Shown here one piece after another: positions 15,908-27,682 of a DNA stretch of 64,000 nucleotides; within the stretch, counting starts at the first letter, position 1, and the number at the start of each line of letters is the position of its first letter. The position numbers were made by a program, and so were the translations under genes. Below the pieces are notes generated by a model that was given only the letters and a program-made list of their open reading frames with translations, was not told where the DNA came from and made no database searches. This DNA comes from Candidatus Electrothrix aestuarii. Its GTDB lineage: Bacteria > Desulfobacterota > Desulfobulbia > Desulfobulbales > Desulfobulbaceae. The stretch is taken from positions 4,937,821-5,001,820 of the forward strand of contig CP159373.1 in assembly GCA_032595685.2 (NCBI GenBank), read 5' to 3'.

Positions 15908-17689
15908 ATGGAAGTTTATTATTTTCTCTGCCTGCCCCGGAAAAAAGTGTCCTATTTTAAAAAGCATTACCAACAAGAGCTACAAAACATTAGGAGCCTG
16001 GCTAAAGAATTTGCTGACCTTCATCCTGCTATTGCTTCTATGCTCAGTGGTCAGTCCACAGACCCGGATGTGGAAAGATTGCTTGAAGGAACAGCCTTTC
16101 TGACCGGACTTCTGAAACAAAAACTGGATGACTCCTTACCAGAGATTATCCATCTCCTCACTGAACTCGTTTATCCCCATTTCCTCCGCTCTGTTCCCGC
16201 GCTGACGCTTATTCAATTCACCCCTAAAAGCGGTTTACAGGAGACGATCAAGATTCCAGGCAATACATCCCTGCGCTCTGATAAAATTAAAGGAACCTCC
16301 TGTTCGTTCCGTACATGTTCCAGCTGTGATGTACATCCATTACGCATCGTTAAAGCTCAGGTTGATCAAGCGTCCCAACATGGGCACGCTATTACTCTCC
16401 ATGTTGATATCACCGGAGGTTCTCTTGCCACCTGGAACCCTACTTCGTTGTCTCTTTTCCTCGGCGGCTCCTATACGGTAGCGAGTAACCTGTTCATGGT
16501 ACTTTGCCTCTATCTTCGCCGTATTGTGCTCCGTTCAGCCGATGGAAAGCATGCCCACACACTTGATGCTTCGATGCTCAACCTGGGTTCCATGAAGCGC
16601 GAAAATAGCCTACTACCTTATCCTGGGAGATCTTTTGGCGGATATCGTTTACTTCAGGAATACTTCATTCTTCCCCATAAATTTCTCTATGCTGAACTCC
16701 TCGGACTCGACCGCTGGAAGCAAAGAGGTGATTCGCGTCATTTCACCATTACGTTTGAACTGGAAAACCTCCCCGAGTCGATTGCAACCACTGTCGGTAA
16801 GGATTCTTTTCTTCTTGCAACAATTCCGGCGATCAATCTTTTCCGGCATGAAGCCGAGCCCATTCTGCTTGATCATCAGCTCGATAAGATTCGGGTAACC
16901 CCGGCTATGGTAGATAACCGACGCCCTGAAATTTACAGTGTTGATAAAGTGATTGGCTTCAGCAGAGGTGCTGTCAAAAAAAAGGAGTATACGCCTGAAA
17001 TTGGCTTTGGTGACCAGAAAAGCGGTGAAAACAGCTACACCCTGCTGCACTCCATTTCTGCTGTCCACGACCGACCGGAGATGGCACTACGCTTTGCCTA
17101 CCCTGCTGACACGACATCCCTGATAGAGGAAACTTTGACTGTTCAGCTTACCTGCTCCGACGGAGACCTTTCTGCTGAACTTAAGCAGGGTGACATCAAT
17201 CGCCCCACTGCAGACACGCCAGAGCTTATCGATTTTAAGAACCTGATGCGTCCAACCCACCCCATTGACCCCCCGATTGCAGGCGACACACTTTGGCATT
17301 TCCTTTCCCATTTTTCGCTCAACCTTTTCAGTCTGAGCGATGTGAGCAGCCTGAGAAAACTCCTTCGTCTCTATATTTTCAGCCACGGACGGGACCGAGG
17401 CAGAGTTGAAGCCAATGAAAAACGCATCAACGGAATAAAAACATATGAAGTGCGGTCGGTGAACCGTCTGGTACGAGGGGTCATGATGCGGGGGCACAGC
17501 CTCCATCTCAAAATTCGGGCTGATCATTTTGCTGGATTCGGAGACTTTTACCTCTTCGGCCTAGTTCTAGACGAATTCTTCAGCGAATACGCGGGGATGA
17601 ACAGTTTTACCCAGCTTAATATCACCAACAGCAGCACAGGAGAAGACTTTGCATGGCCAGCAAGAATCGGCAACACCCCTCTGATATAA
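15908..17689 (+). CDS. tssF: TssF, T6SS baseplate wedge
   Basis: 593 residues. The TssF/VasA N-terminus is recognisable (YFKKHYQQELQNIRSLAKEF, DPDVERLLEGTAFL, KLDDSLPEI, LLTELVYPHFLR). TssF forms the wedge with TssG and TssE. Immediately before the ATG lies a small GC hairpin (CCCGG/CCGGG) and no obvious ribosome-binding site, so initiation may be weak or coupled. It overlaps tssG by 37 bases. Confidence 0.95.
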   Translation: MEVYYFLCLPRKKVSYFKKHYQQELQNIRSLAKEFADLHPAIASMLSGQSTDPDVERLLEGTAFLTGLLKQKLDDSLPEIIHLLTELVYPHFLRSVPALTLIQFTPKSGLQETIKIPGNTSLRSDKIKGTSCSFRTCSSCDVHPLRIVKAQVDQASQHGHAITLHVDITGGSLATWNPTSLSLFLGGSYTVASNLFMVLCLYLRRIVLRSADGKHAHTLDASMLNLGSMKRENSLLPYPGRSFGGYRLLQEYFILPHKFLYAELLGLDRWKQRGDSRHFTITFELENLPESIATTVGKDSFLLATIPAINLFRHEAEPILLDHQLDKIRVTPAMVDNRRPEIYSVDKVIGFSRGAVKKKEYTPEIGFGDQKSGENSYTLLHSISAVHDRPEMALRFAYPADTTSLIEETLTVQLTCSDGDLSAELKQGDINRPTADTPELIDFKNLMRPTHPIDPPIAGDTLWHFLSHFSLNLFSLSDVSSLRKLLRLYIFSHGRDRGRVEANEKRINGIKTYEVRSVNRLVRGVMMRGHSLHLKIRADHFAGFGDFYLFGLVLDEFFSEYAGMNSFTQLNITNSSTGEDFAWPARIGNTPLI

Positions 17690-18690
17690 CAGATATTAGA
17701 CAGCTTCTCCTTGAGCAGGGGCATCGACTTCCCTTTGTCCAGGTTATCCGCCTTCTTAAGCTCTACCTGAGCAGACAGCAAAACAAAAAACTGACTAACG
17801 AGGAGCTGTTCCGTCTCATTCGGGTGAGACCGCATCTCAGTCTGGACTTTCCAGGTACAGATATCGTCAAGGTTGAAGAGCTTGATGAGGAGCATGCACG
17901 TTTTCAAATCACTGTTACTTTCTTAGGACTCTATGGTTCTTCGAGTCCGCTCCCCACCTTTTATACTGAAGATCTGATTGATGAGGAACGGGAAGGAAGA
18001 AATGCAACCCGGGAATTTCTCGATATCCTCAACCATCAATTTTACAATACCTATTTCCAAACATGGGAAAAATACAATATTTCCCATCAACTCTGTGAAG
18101 GCGAAAAAGAAAGAGATAGAGACAAAAATTATCTGATCCTTTACAGTCTACTGGGGATTATCCAACCAGAAGTACGCCAGCTTATCGAACACGAGCGTCG
18201 CTTTCTCCCCTATATCGGACTTGCAATTCAAAGGCCGAGGTCAGCAGAAGGGCTCAGGGCATTGATCTCTGACATGCTGGGGGAACCGAACGTCCAAGTC
18301 CATCAATGCGTGGAGTACCAAGCTGTCATCAGCATGGATCAACGTTGTTTTCTTGGTATAAAAAATACTCGTCTCGGTGAGGATGCTCATCTGGGGTCTC
18401 TCGTTCGGGATAGAATGGGAAAATTTCTTCTCTCTCTCGGCCCAGTTGATGGCACCCGTTTTCAAGAGCTCTTACCTCACCATGCAGGCCACCAGCTTCT
18501 TCTTGAATGCGTACTTTTTTACTGTGACCAGTCATTATTATGGGATTTGCAGTTAGAAATTAAACGTGAAGATATGGAAACCTGCCAGCTTGGGAATTCC
18601 TCTTGGGGACATCTCGGGTGGAATACCTGGTTATATTCAACAGATACAAACCTAAAAAATGGGCAGGTCACATTACAGGGAAGAAAATGA
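17653..18690 (+). CDS. tssG: TssG, T6SS baseplate wedge
   Basis: 345 residues. It shows the TssG/VasB pattern: FVQVIRLLKLYL near the N-terminus, FLGLYGSSSPLPTFYTEDL in the middle and FLDILNHQFYNTYF afterwards. Its start lies 37 bases inside tssF, showing coupling. It is the last T6SS gene before a convergent kinase gene only 33 bases away, so neither clpV (tssH) nor vgrG (tssI) follows here; they must lie elsewhere. Confidence 0.95.
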   Translation: MASKNRQHPSDITDIRQLLLEQGHRLPFVQVIRLLKLYLSRQQNKKLTNEELFRLIRVRPHLSLDFPGTDIVKVEELDEEHARFQITVTFLGLYGSSSPLPTFYTEDLIDEEREGRNATREFLDILNHQFYNTYFQTWEKYNISHQLCEGEKERDRDKNYLILYSLLGIIQPEVRQLIEHERRFLPYIGLAIQRPRSAEGLRALISDMLGEPNVQVHQCVEYQAVISMDQRCFLGIKNTRLGEDAHLGSLVRDRMGKFLLSLGPVDGTRFQELLPHHAGHQLLLECVLFYCDQSLLWDLQLEIKREDMETCQLGNSSWGHLGWNTWLYSTDTNLKNGQVTLQGRK

Positions 18691-18723
18691 TACATCACAT
18701 GATGATATAGGTATATTTCTATT

Positions 18724-20994
18724 TTAACCAACTACCATCCATTTCTGCAGGGTCGCAAAAAGTTCCTCTTCATGAAGCGGCTTGCCGATGTGATCATTCA
18801 TGCCCGCTTCAATGCTTTTTTCTATATCACTTTTCATGACATTGGCAGTCATGGCAATAACCGGCAAGGTCTTTAACTGGAGCTGATGGCGAATCTCCCG
18901 GCAGGTTGTGTACCCGTCCATAACAGGCATCTGAATATCCAGCAAAACACAGTCCACAGATTTGCCTTGGAGAAAATCTAAGGCTTCTCTGCCATTACCT
19001 GCATGAAAAACAGTAAGTTTCTTCCGACGCAGTAAAAGCATTGCCAGTTCGGCGTTAAAGGCATTATCTTCCACCAGAAGAATCTTCTTTCCCTCCAACT
19101 GGGGGGGCGCCTCAAGGACAGCTGCTTGTTTTTCAGCCTTTTCTTCTTTGCCTCCAGCATTGCCAACCTCTAAATCCAAAAGAAAAGAAAAGCAGGAACC
19201 TTTGCCCGGCTCACTTTCCACCATGATATCGCCGCCCATCATATTGACCAGCTTTTTGCTGATCGCTAAGCCGAGGCCGCTGCCCTCATATTGGCGAGTA
19301 ACGGCGTTATCCAATTGACTGAATGACTGAAAGAGGCGGGTCTGCTCCTCCTTACTCATACCTATTCCGGTATCCTGGATAGAAAAATGAAGTTTTGCTC
19401 TTTCTTTCCCCTGACCAATACGTCGAACCCTGATCGTAACCGCTCCCTTGCTGGTAAATTTAACCGCATTATTCCCCAGGTTCACCAGGATTTGCCCGAG
19501 ACGTAAAGGGTCACCACGTAGGACCTGCGGCACGTCGTCGGAATGGCTTATTGTTAAAGTCAGTCCTTTTTCCTCTGCCTTGATTCGAATAATATCCGAG
19601 AGCTGATTCAATACCCCCTGTAAACGGAAATCTACCGTTTCCAGTTTCATCTTCCCGGCTTCTATCCGGGAAAAATCAAGAATATCATTAATAATACCAA
19701 GAAGTAATCTGGAAGATATATTTACCTTGGAAATAAGATTATATTGATCTGGAGTTAAATCTGTCTCAAGAGCAAGTTGTGACATCCCGATAATGGTGTT
19801 CATCGGAGTACGGATTTCATGGCTCATATTGGCAAGAAAAACTGACTTGGCCTGCGTTGCCGATTCGGCAACTTCTTTTGCTTTGAGGAGCTCAACAGAC
19901 TTCTGCTGTTCCTGCTCGACCTTTTTCCGATCCGTTACATCAAGCCTGAGTTCCAGCTTACCTAAGGATCCATCATGTAAGGTTATAGGGGTGGCAACAA
20001 CATCAAAAAACTGCTCATGAAAATGCAGTTCATAACGTACGGTCTCTTTCTGATCCGCTACCTGCTCAAGATAACATACTGAACAGGGGGTATCCCGATG
20101 ATGCACCGACTCATGGCAAATGGCATCTGTTTCACAGGCAAACCACTTCACCATCGTACTGTTTGCATAACGAATTTTATAACCCCGATCAATGATATAA
20201 AGACCAACCCCAACCTTATCCATCGTGTCCAGGATCGCTGTTTTCTGCTTCTCACTTTGCAGCAGAGAACCAATAGTCTCCCGGATCATATTGTACATGA
20301 CCAAAATAATCATCACTCCGGCAAGCCAGATGGCAAGAAAGGCCAACCACAGCTTATTGGCATTATCCCGAAAAAGGGCAAAATGCTCTTCAAGAGGGAC
20401 AATAATGCTCATCCCCCCCCTGATTCCACCAATCTTTTGCTGTTCTCCTGCATGACAACGCAAGCATGTCTTTTTCATTCGAACAGGGCGCATAAAACGG
20501 AGAAAGGGCTTACCTTCTTTTTCGATAAGCTCAATGTATTCTTCCTTACCTTTTTCAAAAGAACGGAGGGCCTTTTCTTCCCAGGAAGTTGGTTTATTAT
20601 TTAGGTGCTTGGGAGTAAGGCTTGTGAGGCGGCCCTGGATTGTTCCTCCCTCCTTCCCCTGCTCATAAATCTGCCGGAACATATAGGCCGGGTTAACCAG
20701 GGTATACTCCTGCCCATCGATCTTGACCTCGCGATTTTCAATGGCCAGATAGGGGTTTGGCTCTGTTCCGTCTGAAACCGGCACGTAGGCTCCACCATGA
20801 AAGGCGCTCCAGGCCCAGTAAAGCATATCTTTCCCCCAAAACATCCTCGCATTGTTTTCAGCTAAAAGGATGGTGGTTTTCCTCATATGCCATCTGTTCC
20901 AACAGAGCAATATAACCAGTAAGAGAGTCCACCCCAAAAGCAAGACCGTCAGCACTCTGACAAAAGGCCTTTTTTCAACACGAAATATCTGCAT
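18724..20994 (-). CDS. Hybrid histidine kinase with periplasmic haem-c (DUF3365/Tll0287-like) sensor
   Basis: 756 residues. Order: membrane helix (about 14-33), periplasmic sensor with CLRCH at residues 177-181, second membrane helix (about 215-238), a PAS domain with a PC-x-x-C motif, HisKA with [11 protein letters not shown], an HATPase domain, and a C-terminal receiver with LLVEDN and [13 protein letters not shown]3365/Tll0287-like domains bind c-type haem and may sense redox state or gases. It is a close paralogue of the next kinase on the same strand, with the CxxCH at the identical residue number. The receiver lacks an output domain, so it would phosphorylate another protein. A G8 tract codes for part of the sensor (GIRGG). 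Confidence 0.88.
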   Translation of the reverse strand: MQIFRVEKRPFVRVLTVLLLGWTLLLVILLCWNRWHMRKTTILLAENNARMFWGKDMLYWAWSAFHGGAYVPVSDGTEPNPYLAIENREVKIDGQEYTLVNPAYMFRQIYEQGKEGGTIQGRLTSLTPKHLNNKPTSWEEKALRSFEKGKEEYIELIEKEGKPFLRFMRPVRMKKTCLRCHAGEQQKIGGIRGGMSIIVPLEEHFALFRDNANKLWLAFLAIWLAGVMIILVMYNMIRETIGSLLQSEKQKTAILDTMDKVGVGLYIIDRGYKIRYANSTMVKWFACETDAICHESVHHRDTPCSVCYLEQVADQKETVRYELHFHEQFFDVVATPITLHDGSLGKLELRLDVTDRKKVEQEQQKSVELLKAKEVAESATQAKSVFLANMSHEIRTPMNTIIGMSQLALETDLTPDQYNLISKVNISSRLLLGIINDILDFSRIEAGKMKLETVDFRLQGVLNQLSDIIRIKAEEKGLTLTISHSDDVPQVLRGDPLRLGQILVNLGNNAVKFTSKGAVTIRVRRIGQGKERAKLHFSIQDTGIGMSKEEQTRLFQSFSQLDNAVTRQYEGSGLGLAISKKLVNMMGGDIMVESEPGKGSCFSFLLDLEVGNAGGKEEKAEKQAAVLEAPPQLEGKKILLVEDNAFNAELAMLLLRRKKLTVFHAGNGREALDFLQGKSVDCVLLDIQMPVMDGYTTCREIRHQLQLKTLPVIAMTANVMKSDIEKSIEAGMNDHIGKPLHEEELFATLQKWMVVG

Positions 20995-21466
20995 AGTATA
21001 TCCAGATCAATCCCTTATTTACGGCACAGGTAATTGAATAAATTCATAGCAATATGACTCCGCGCACCAAGAAAATCCTTTTTGGACAAAACTCAAAAAA
21101 CTGGTTGAGCGAGAAATATCAAAGAAGCACCGAGTAAGTCTAAATCTTTTTAATAGCAATTATTATGCCGGAGAAAAGATATACTGTAAAAATGCTCACA
21201 AAGTATAGTAAGTACGGTTTGTACCACATCAGGATGTCAAAAGGAATACCCTCTTACCATCAGCCTGATACCTTACTTAGGCCCCAATTGCAAGGTCCTA
21301 GCAAACTTAAAACGGGTATTTTTTACCCGGACCAACAAAAGCGAGGTAAAGTTTTTTGTTTCTTTCCAAGCCCTCTATACCGTCCGTTTCGCTATTCGGC
21401 AAACGTTTTCCAATAACCTGAAAAAAAATACAAAAATCATATCTTTTCAAAGGGATAGGAGCCAAA
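20995..21466. other. Gene-free stretch between the two sensor kinases
   Basis: About 470 AT-rich bases with no convincing gene; the one short + strand frame (21165-21416) has no ribosome-binding site or protein-like composition. It should hold the promoter of the kinase to its left and the 3' end of the kinase to its right. Confidence 0.5.
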
Positions 21467-23752
21467 TTAACATATCCATTTCATCAAGATATTAAAGACA
21501 TCATCCTCATTCAAGGGCTTGCCGATATGATCATTCATACCCGCCTCCAAACTTTTAGCCACGTCACCTTCCAGGACATTTGCTGTCATAGCGATAACCG
21601 GCAGCTTACTGAATTTCTCCTGTCTGCGTATCTCCTGACAAGCGGTATACCCATCCATCACCGGCATCTGAATATCCATCAAGACACAATCCACCTCTTC
21701 AGACTGGAGAAAATCTAAGGCCTCCTGACCGTTTTCCACTTGGGCAACCTTGATATTCTTTCGCTTGAGCAGAAGGGTTGCCAATTCCCGGTTAAAGTCA
21801 TTATCCTCCACAAGCAAAAGTTTCTTTCCTTCCAGACAGCTTATATCGTGCAAGCAGTCTGAACTCTCTTCATCACTGTTCGTTGATTTATTAGCCTCTT
21901 CTTGATCGCCTAGCTCAAATGGGACCATAAAATGGAAACAGGAGCCTTTTCCCGGCTTACTTTCCACCAAGATCTCTCCCCCCATTTTTTCCACCAGACG
22001 TTGGCTGATCACAAGCCCCAGGCCACTGCCACCATATTGCCGGGTAATACTGCTGTCCGCCTGGGTAAAGGACTGAAAGATTCTTCCCAGCTGTTCTTCA
22101 TCCATGCCTATGCCGGTATCAGTCACAGAAAAATGCAACGTCAGCAGACCGCTTTTCGCATTTTGCTGCTCAACAGGCCGTACTGTGATCTCAACCTGCC
22201 CCTTAGGAGTGAACTTCACAGCGTTATTCCCCAGGTTGATCAGCACTTGTCCCAAACGAAGGGGGTCACCGCGCAGAAGGTCTGGGATCTCAGCAGCACT
22301 TGAGATCGTGAGAAGTATTCCTTTTTCTTCCGCCCGAATTCGTATCAGGGTTTCAAGATGCTCCAGGACCTCGTGGAGACGAAAGTCAGTAATCTCCAAA
22401 CACATATCCCCAGCTTCTATCTTAGAAAAGTCAAGAATATCATTAATTATATCCAATAAAGACAATGAGGAAAGATGCACCTTAGAGATGAGATTTTGCT
22501 GCTCCTGATTTAGCCCGGTATCCAGGGCAAGTTTTGACATACCGATAATGGCATTCATAGGAGTCCGTATTTCGTGACTCATATTTGCCAGAAACATGGA
22601 TTTAGCAGCTGTTGCGGATTCAGCAGACTCCTTGGCCTTCAGGAATTCAGCAGCCTTCCGTTTCTCTTCCACCACCTTTTTTTGATCTGTCACGTCAAGA
22701 CAAAGTTCCAATACTGCCGAGCTTCCATCCTCCATAGTTAGAGGAGCTGATACAACATCAAAGGCCCTTTCTTTACAGATACATTCATGATGCACTGTAC
22801 ATTTCTGCCCCTTAAGCTGTTGCTTGTCGACACAACCGACACAAGGCATTTCCTTTGCACAGACAGCCTGATAACGCAAAAAACCTGCTGTGCTGCCAAA
22901 CCATTTTTCCATCGTTGTATTGGCATAGAGAATACGAGATTCTTTATCGACAATGTGTAGACCTATACCAACCTTATCAATATTATTCAGTATAGCGGCT
23001 TTTTGCTGTTCACTCCGTTTGAGCCTACGCATACTCTTCTGAATCACGCTATTCATGATACAGATGATAGCAACACCAGCCGACCAGATTGCCAAAAAGG
23101 CCAACCACAATTTTTGAATATTCTTCTTGTACTGTCCAAGATAATTCTCCAGAGGCACAACAATCCCCATTCCTCCAACAGCACGCCCCAAACTTGTGGC
23201 ACTTTCCTGGTGGCAGCCCAAACACGCTTTCTCAGCTTTTACAGGGCGCATGAAGTGAACATAAAAGCGTCCAGCAACCGAGGCTATGTCAAGATACTCT
23301 TCTGCTCCACGCTCAAAGGAATGCAAGGCCTTTTCTTCCCAAGGACTTGGTGCATTCTGGGGATTTTTGGGATGCAAGGCCGTAATACGCCCCTGAATAT
23401 CAGTCAACTTTTCCCCTATCTCAGCCACCTGCCGAAACATAGATGAAGGATCCATCAGGGTGTACTGCCGCCCTCCAATCACCACATCGCGATTGGGAAC
23501 ATCAAGATAGGTATTGGGTTGCGTTGTTTCTGAAACCGGGACATACACACCGCCGTGAGTGACACACCATGCGCGATACAACATATCTTTTTGCAAAAAC
23601 ATCCTCGCATTGCTTCCTGCTAAAGCCAACGTTGTCTGTTTCATATGGCGCATATCCCAGCAAAGCAGAAAAATCAAAAACAGGGTCCAGCCTGCAAACA
23701 ACACCAACAACATCTTGTCACTACATTTTTTCTTAATATATTCAAATGACAT
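21467..23752 (-). CDS. Hybrid histidine kinase with periplasmic haem-c (DUF3365/Tll0287-like) sensor, paralogue
   Basis: 761 residues with the same architecture as its neighbour: membrane helix (about 12-32), periplasmic sensor with CLGCH at residues 177-181, second helix (about 215-238), PAS domain with PC-x-x-C, HisKA ([11 protein letters not shown]), HATPase with GGSGLGL, and a receiver ([16 protein letters not shown]). The two proteins are clearly duplicates that have diverged in the sensor and PAS regions, while catalytic parts remain similar. They probably sense related but different redox or haem-ligand signals. No cognate response regulator is adjacent. Confidence 0.88.
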   Translation of the reverse strand: MSFEYIKKKCSDKMLLVLFAGWTLFLIFLLCWDMRHMKQTTLALAGSNARMFLQKDMLYRAWCVTHGGVYVPVSETTQPNTYLDVPNRDVVIGGRQYTLMDPSSMFRQVAEIGEKLTDIQGRITALHPKNPQNAPSPWEEKALHSFERGAEEYLDIASVAGRFYVHFMRPVKAEKACLGCHQESATSLGRAVGGMGIVVPLENYLGQYKKNIQKLWLAFLAIWSAGVAIICIMNSVIQKSMRRLKRSEQQKAAILNNIDKVGIGLHIVDKESRILYANTTMEKWFGSTAGFLRYQAVCAKEMPCVGCVDKQQLKGQKCTVHHECICKERAFDVVSAPLTMEDGSSAVLELCLDVTDQKKVVEEKRKAAEFLKAKESAESATAAKSMFLANMSHEIRTPMNAIIGMSKLALDTGLNQEQQNLISKVHLSSLSLLDIINDILDFSKIEAGDMCLEITDFRLHEVLEHLETLIRIRAEEKGILLTISSAAEIPDLLRGDPLRLGQVLINLGNNAVKFTPKGQVEITVRPVEQQNAKSGLLTLHFSVTDTGIGMDEEQLGRIFQSFTQADSSITRQYGGSGLGLVISQRLVEKMGGEILVESKPGKGSCFHFMVPFELGDQEEANKSTNSDEESSDCLHDISCLEGKKLLLVEDNDFNRELATLLLKRKNIKVAQVENGQEALDFLQSEEVDCVLMDIQMPVMDGYTACQEIRRQEKFSKLPVIAMTANVLEGDVAKSLEAGMNDHIGKPLNEDDVFNILMKWIC

Positions 23753-24027
23753 AATTCTTTCTTGCTGTAGGTTTTTTTGTTATATGCTTTCCAAAAATAT
23801 GACCTTCTGAAAGACAGCGGCATACATTTCATGTGACACCACATGAGGATTCCCTGATTCCCCTTGCTCTGTCAAGAGCTAAAGAGAAAAACATTGCGAT
23901 ATAAAAGAATAAAAAAAGAAATCAAAAAAACGGAAGGCAAGGATTGCCCCTAGCTTGCTGCGCTTGAAAATCACGCGAATGCGTCAAAAATGGCAAGCCA
24001 AGAAAAGGTTTGAATCTGATAATGGGA
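23753..24027. other. Gene-free stretch upstream of the second kinase
   Basis: About 275 bases, AT-rich near the kinase. It carries the likely kinase promoter on the minus strand. No ORF or RNA gene is recognised. Confidence 0.45.
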
Positions 24028-24063
24028 AATTATCCGGGAAGAACAACCTCCTCCCGGATAATT
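24028..24063 (-). terminator. Terminator hairpin after mnmG
   Basis: A perfect 12-bp stem (AATTATCCGGGA / TCCCGGATAATT) with a 12-base loop lies just past the mnmG stop. On the minus strand it is followed by only a short T-run, so termination may be partial. Confidence 0.65.
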
Positions 24064-24080
24064 GGGCATAAAAAGAGATA

Positions 24081-25970
24081 CTATAAGACGCCCATCTTTT
24101 TGAGATGGACCTGCAGCACGGAAACCGCTGCCGGAGTCACCCCGGAGATACGAGAGGCCTGCCCTAAGGAAAGCGGTCGGATACGATTGAGTTTTTCCAC
24201 CACCTCATTGGAAAGACCCGGCAGTCCTTTATACTCCATATCATCAGGCAGTTTGGTTTGCTCCAGCTTTTTAAAGCGATCAACCTGCTCCTGCTGCCGC
24301 TTAATATAACCAGCATACTTGACTTGCAATTCAATCTCCTCCTGCGCCTCTTGTTCTTCTTCGGTAAAAGAAAAATCCGGTTCCTGCTCTGCAACCAGAG
24401 GAAGTAAATCCTTCAGCCGGAGTTCCGGTCTCCGCAGAAGTTCTGTCAGAGTCATGGCCTGGTTGAGCGGCGTGCTTCCCAAGGCAGCCAGAGCCTCGTT
24501 AACCGCAGGCACGGATTTCAAACGGACTGTATCCAGGCGAGAGCATCCCTGCCCTATAGCCTCCTTCTTGGTGAGAAATCCCTGATAGGTTTCCTCATCC
24601 ACCAGCCCCAGCTGGTAGCCGATATCCCGCAAACGCAGGTCCGCATTATCCTCCCGCAAGAGAAGGCGATATTCCGCCCTGGAGGTGAAAAGACGATAGG
24701 GCTCCTTAGTCCCCAAGGTTACCAGATCATCAATCAGCACCCCGATATATGCCTGCGAACGATCCAGGATGACCGGCTCCTGTTCACGGACCAATTGCAC
24801 CGCATTGATGGCTGCCATCAGACCCTGGGCCGCTGCCTCCTCGTAGCCAGAGGTCCCATTAATTTGGCCAGCGTGAAACAGGCCGCTGATCCTCTTGGTT
24901 TCCAGAGAGGGTTTAAGCTCCAGAGGATCGATATAATCATACTCAATGGCATAACCGGGCCGAATGATGCGGGCATTTTCCAGACCGACAATGGAACGAA
25001 CCAGCTTCATCTGGGTCTGCAAGGGCAGACTGGTAGGAATGCCATTGGGATAGATTTCAACCGTGTCCAGACCTTCGGGTTCAAGAAAGATCTGATGCCG
25101 CCCCTTTTCCGGGAAACGCATGACCTTGTCTTCAATGGAGGGGCAATATCGGGCACCAATGCCTTCAATAATACCGGAGTACATGGGTGACTGGTCAATC
25201 CCGCCCCGGATAATTGCATGGGTTTGCTCATTGGTATAGGTGATATAACAGGGGAGCTGGGGCAGGTCTGGTTTTTCCTTATGGGCATTGGCAAAGGAAA
25301 ACAGGGCTGGTGGCTCATCACTGTACTGGGGTTCCAGGGAGGTATAATCAATGCTCTTACTATCCAAACGAGGCACAGTACCTGTCTTCATTCGTCCCAC
25401 GGTAAAGCCTATGTGCCGGTACCATTCTGCAAGGCTGGTGGAGGCAGCATCTCCCATCCGACCGGCAGGGAAATTCTTTAGCCCGATATGGATCAGACCG
25501 TTGAGAAAGGTTCCGGTTGCCACCACCACGGCCCGGACTGAAATAATCTCATCAAGGGAGGTACGGATGCCAACCACCTGATCATTCTCGGTCAGGATCT
25601 CATCCACTACAGCCTGACGAATGACGAGATTCTCCTGCTGCTCCAGCACCGTCTTCATCCGCTGCTGATACAAACGGCGATCAGCCTGGGCCCGGGACGA
25701 ACGAACCGCTGGCCCCTTACTGGTATTCAGGCGACGAAACTGAATACCGGTGGCATCGATATTTTTTGCCATCTCACCGCCTAAGGCATCAATCTCCTTG
25801 ACCAGATGTCCTTTGGCCAAGCCACCTATTGCCGGGTTACAGGACATAGCCCCGATGGTGTCGGCATTAATAATACAGACCAAGGTCTTGCAGCCCATCC
25901 GGGCCGCAGCCAATGCCGCTTCACAGCCCGCATGTCCGGCTCCTATCACGGCGATATCAAAATCAGTCAT
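24081..25970 (-). CDS. mnmG: MnmG (GidA), tRNA wobble-uridine modification enzyme
   Basis: 629 residues, the normal length. FAD-binding motif [11 protein letters not shown] at residues 9-19, [23 protein letters not shown] at about 44-66, QADRRLYQ, and the C-terminal [20 protein letters not shown] block are diagnostic. With MnmE it installs (carboxymethyl)aminomethyl groups at U34 of certain tRNAs. It stands alone here, divergent from the potassium transporter gene, with no mnmE, rsmG or parA beside it. A terminator hairpin follows. Confidence 0.98.
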   Translation of the reverse strand: MTDFDIAVIGAGHAGCEAALAAARMGCKTLVCIINADTIGAMSCNPAIGGLAKGHLVKEIDALGGEMAKNIDATGIQFRRLNTSKGPAVRSSRAQADRRLYQQRMKTVLEQQENLVIRQAVVDEILTENDQVVGIRTSLDEIISVRAVVVATGTFLNGLIHIGLKNFPAGRMGDAASTSLAEWYRHIGFTVGRMKTGTVPRLDSKSIDYTSLEPQYSDEPPALFSFANAHKEKPDLPQLPCYITYTNEQTHAIIRGGIDQSPMYSGIIEGIGARYCPSIEDKVMRFPEKGRHQIFLEPEGLDTVEIYPNGIPTSLPLQTQMKLVRSIVGLENARIIRPGYAIEYDYIDPLELKPSLETKRISGLFHAGQINGTSGYEEAAAQGLMAAINAVQLVREQEPVILDRSQAYIGVLIDDLVTLGTKEPYRLFTSRAEYRLLLREDNADLRLRDIGYQLGLVDEETYQGFLTKKEAIGQGCSRLDTVRLKSVPAVNEALAALGSTPLNQAMTLTELLRRPELRLKDLLPLVAEQEPDFSFTEEEQEAQEEIELQVKYAGYIKRQQEQVDRFKKLEQTKLPDDMEYKGLPGLSNEVVEKLNRIRPLSLGQASRISGVTPAAVSVLQVHLKKMGVL

Positions 25971-26140
25971 GGTGTTTTTTACAGGTATTATGTATAAAAA
26001 AGAGGAAATAAGCCCGTCTCGTACGGCAGAGTGTCAGGCCCGAGTTGCAATGAAGCCCTCAGGGAACAGCAAGATAACAGGTTCTCAGAAAAACGAACAC
26101 AACCGAAATTCGATCCTACCGTATTTTGCGGTAAAATTTT

Positions 26141-27598
26141 ATGCATTATCTCTCCATCATTCACATTATCGGGCTGCTGCTCACAGCAACCGGCAGTTCC
26201 ATGCTTCTTCCCCTCTTTTGTGCATTCTATTACGGGGAATCAGATATCACAGCCTTCCTTCTTGCGATCCTGATTAACGTCGGTATCGGCCTGCCCAGCT
26301 GGTTTTTTACCAAGAAACATACGGAGCTGAATATCCGCGATGGCATCGTCATTGCGGTTGTGGGCTGGATTATCGTGTCTTCTGCCTCGGGCCTGCCCTT
26401 CATGATCCACGGAGCTATCCCCTCCTTCACAGACGCCTTTTTTGAGATGATGTCCGGTTACACCACCACCGGCGCAACCATTCTTAACGACATTGAAGCC
26501 TTACCCCACGGTTTGCTTCTCTGGCGGAGCGAGACCCATCTCCTGGGCGGTATGGGTTTTCTCACCCTGATCATCCTCTTTCTTCCCAAGGGCATGGGTG
26601 GCTTACGTCTTTTTCGGGCCGAGTCCAGTCCTGGTCAATCCTTTACCGGGGAGAAGTTCGCAGCCCGGACCAAGGACACTATGGTTCGTCTCTGGACCGT
26701 CTACCTGGGCCTCAATATCCTTCAGGTAATTCTCCTGGCAGGTGGCGGCATGGAGCTCTTTGATGCCCTCTGTACTGCCTTCGGCACCCTCTCCACCTCA
26801 GGCTACTCGCCCAAAAACACCAGCATCGGCTTTTATAAAAGCGCCTATTTCGACTGGGTCATCATCGTCTTTATGTTTCTCGGCGGAACCAGCTTTGTCC
26901 TGCTTTACCACATGGTCTATGGCGGCATAAAAGAGATCGCCCGCAATACCGAGTTTAAATGGTACTCAATCCTGGTGATCTTCTTTTGTGCTGTGGTATC
27001 TCTGATCCTCTGGCAGCAAGGCACCTATTCCGGCCTGATGGATTCCATACGCTATGGGACCTTCCAGGTTATGTCTCTGCTCACTACCACCGGTTTTGGC
27101 ACCGCAGATTATGAGCAATGGCCTCAATCGGCTCAGATGTTTCTCTATGTTTCTTGCCTGATCGGTGGCTGCGCAGGCTCAACAGCCAGTGGAATCAAAA
27201 TCGTCCACTATGTCATCGTGTGCAAGTTCATCTGGGGGACGGTCCGAAAATCCTTTTTCCATCCCATGTCCATCGTTTCAGTCAAATTAAATGGCAAACA
27301 GATTGACGTCTCCATGATCAATATGGCAATCTGCTATTTTATCGTTAATATCTTTATCATCTTTATCGGAGGTTGTTTCATGACCCTGGTGGACGATATG
27401 GATTATACCACAGCCATGAGTTCTGTCATCTCCGCCCTCATGACCATCGGCCCCGGCTTTGGCGAGATCGGACCAACAGAAAATTTTTATTATATTTCTA
27501 CCCTGGGAAAATGGTTCCTGGCCTGGAACATGATGGTGGGACGTCTGGAGCTTTTCTCCGCCCTGGTGATCTTTTATCCTTCGTTTTGGAAGCGATAA
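26141..27598 (+). CDS. trkH: TrkH-type potassium uptake protein
   Basis: 485 residues with about ten membrane helices. Selectivity-filter-like loops of the TrkH/KtrB family are visible: MMSGYTTTGATIL, FGTLSTSGYSPKNT, LLTTTGFGTADYEQWP and IGPGFGEIGPTENF, and the GGCAGSTASGIKI segment is a strong family marker. It moves K+ (with H+ or Na+) through the inner membrane and normally needs a TrkA NAD-binding subunit, which is not in the window. The gene is divergent from mnmG. Confidence 0.95.
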   Translation: MHYLSIIHIIGLLLTATGSSMLLPLFCAFYYGESDITAFLLAILINVGIGLPSWFFTKKHTELNIRDGIVIAVVGWIIVSSASGLPFMIHGAIPSFTDAFFEMMSGYTTTGATILNDIEALPHGLLLWRSETHLLGGMGFLTLIILFLPKGMGGLRLFRAESSPGQSFTGEKFAARTKDTMVRLWTVYLGLNILQVILLAGGGMELFDALCTAFGTLSTSGYSPKNTSIGFYKSAYFDWVIIVFMFLGGTSFVLLYHMVYGGIKEIARNTEFKWYSILVIFFCAVVSLILWQQGTYSGLMDSIRYGTFQVMSLLTTTGFGTADYEQWPQSAQMFLYVSCLIGGCAGSTASGIKIVHYVIVCKFIWGTVRKSFFHPMSIVSVKLNGKQIDVSMINMAICYFIVNIFIIFIGGCFMTLVDDMDYTTAMSSVISALMTIGPGFGEIGPTENFYYISTLGKWFLAWNMMVGRLELFSALVIFYPSFWKR

Positions 27599-27682
27599 AA
27601 GGAACAAGCGCACGGCATAGCTGCCGAAAAGGAGTAGCGACTTTGTCAATGGTAAAAGGAATAAGCGCACCTGCGTTCAAAA
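27599..27682 (+). repeat. Short direct repeat downstream of trkH
   Basis: The 17-base sequence AAAAGGAACAAGCGCAC at the end of trkH is repeated about 58 bases later with one change (AAAAGGAATAAGCGCAC). It leads into the 23-bp array that follows. Confidence 0.5.

Noticed and set aside
21165-21416. 83-residue + strand ORF between the kinases
   Set aside because: No ribosome-binding site and irregular, basic and aromatic composition unlike neighbouring proteins.
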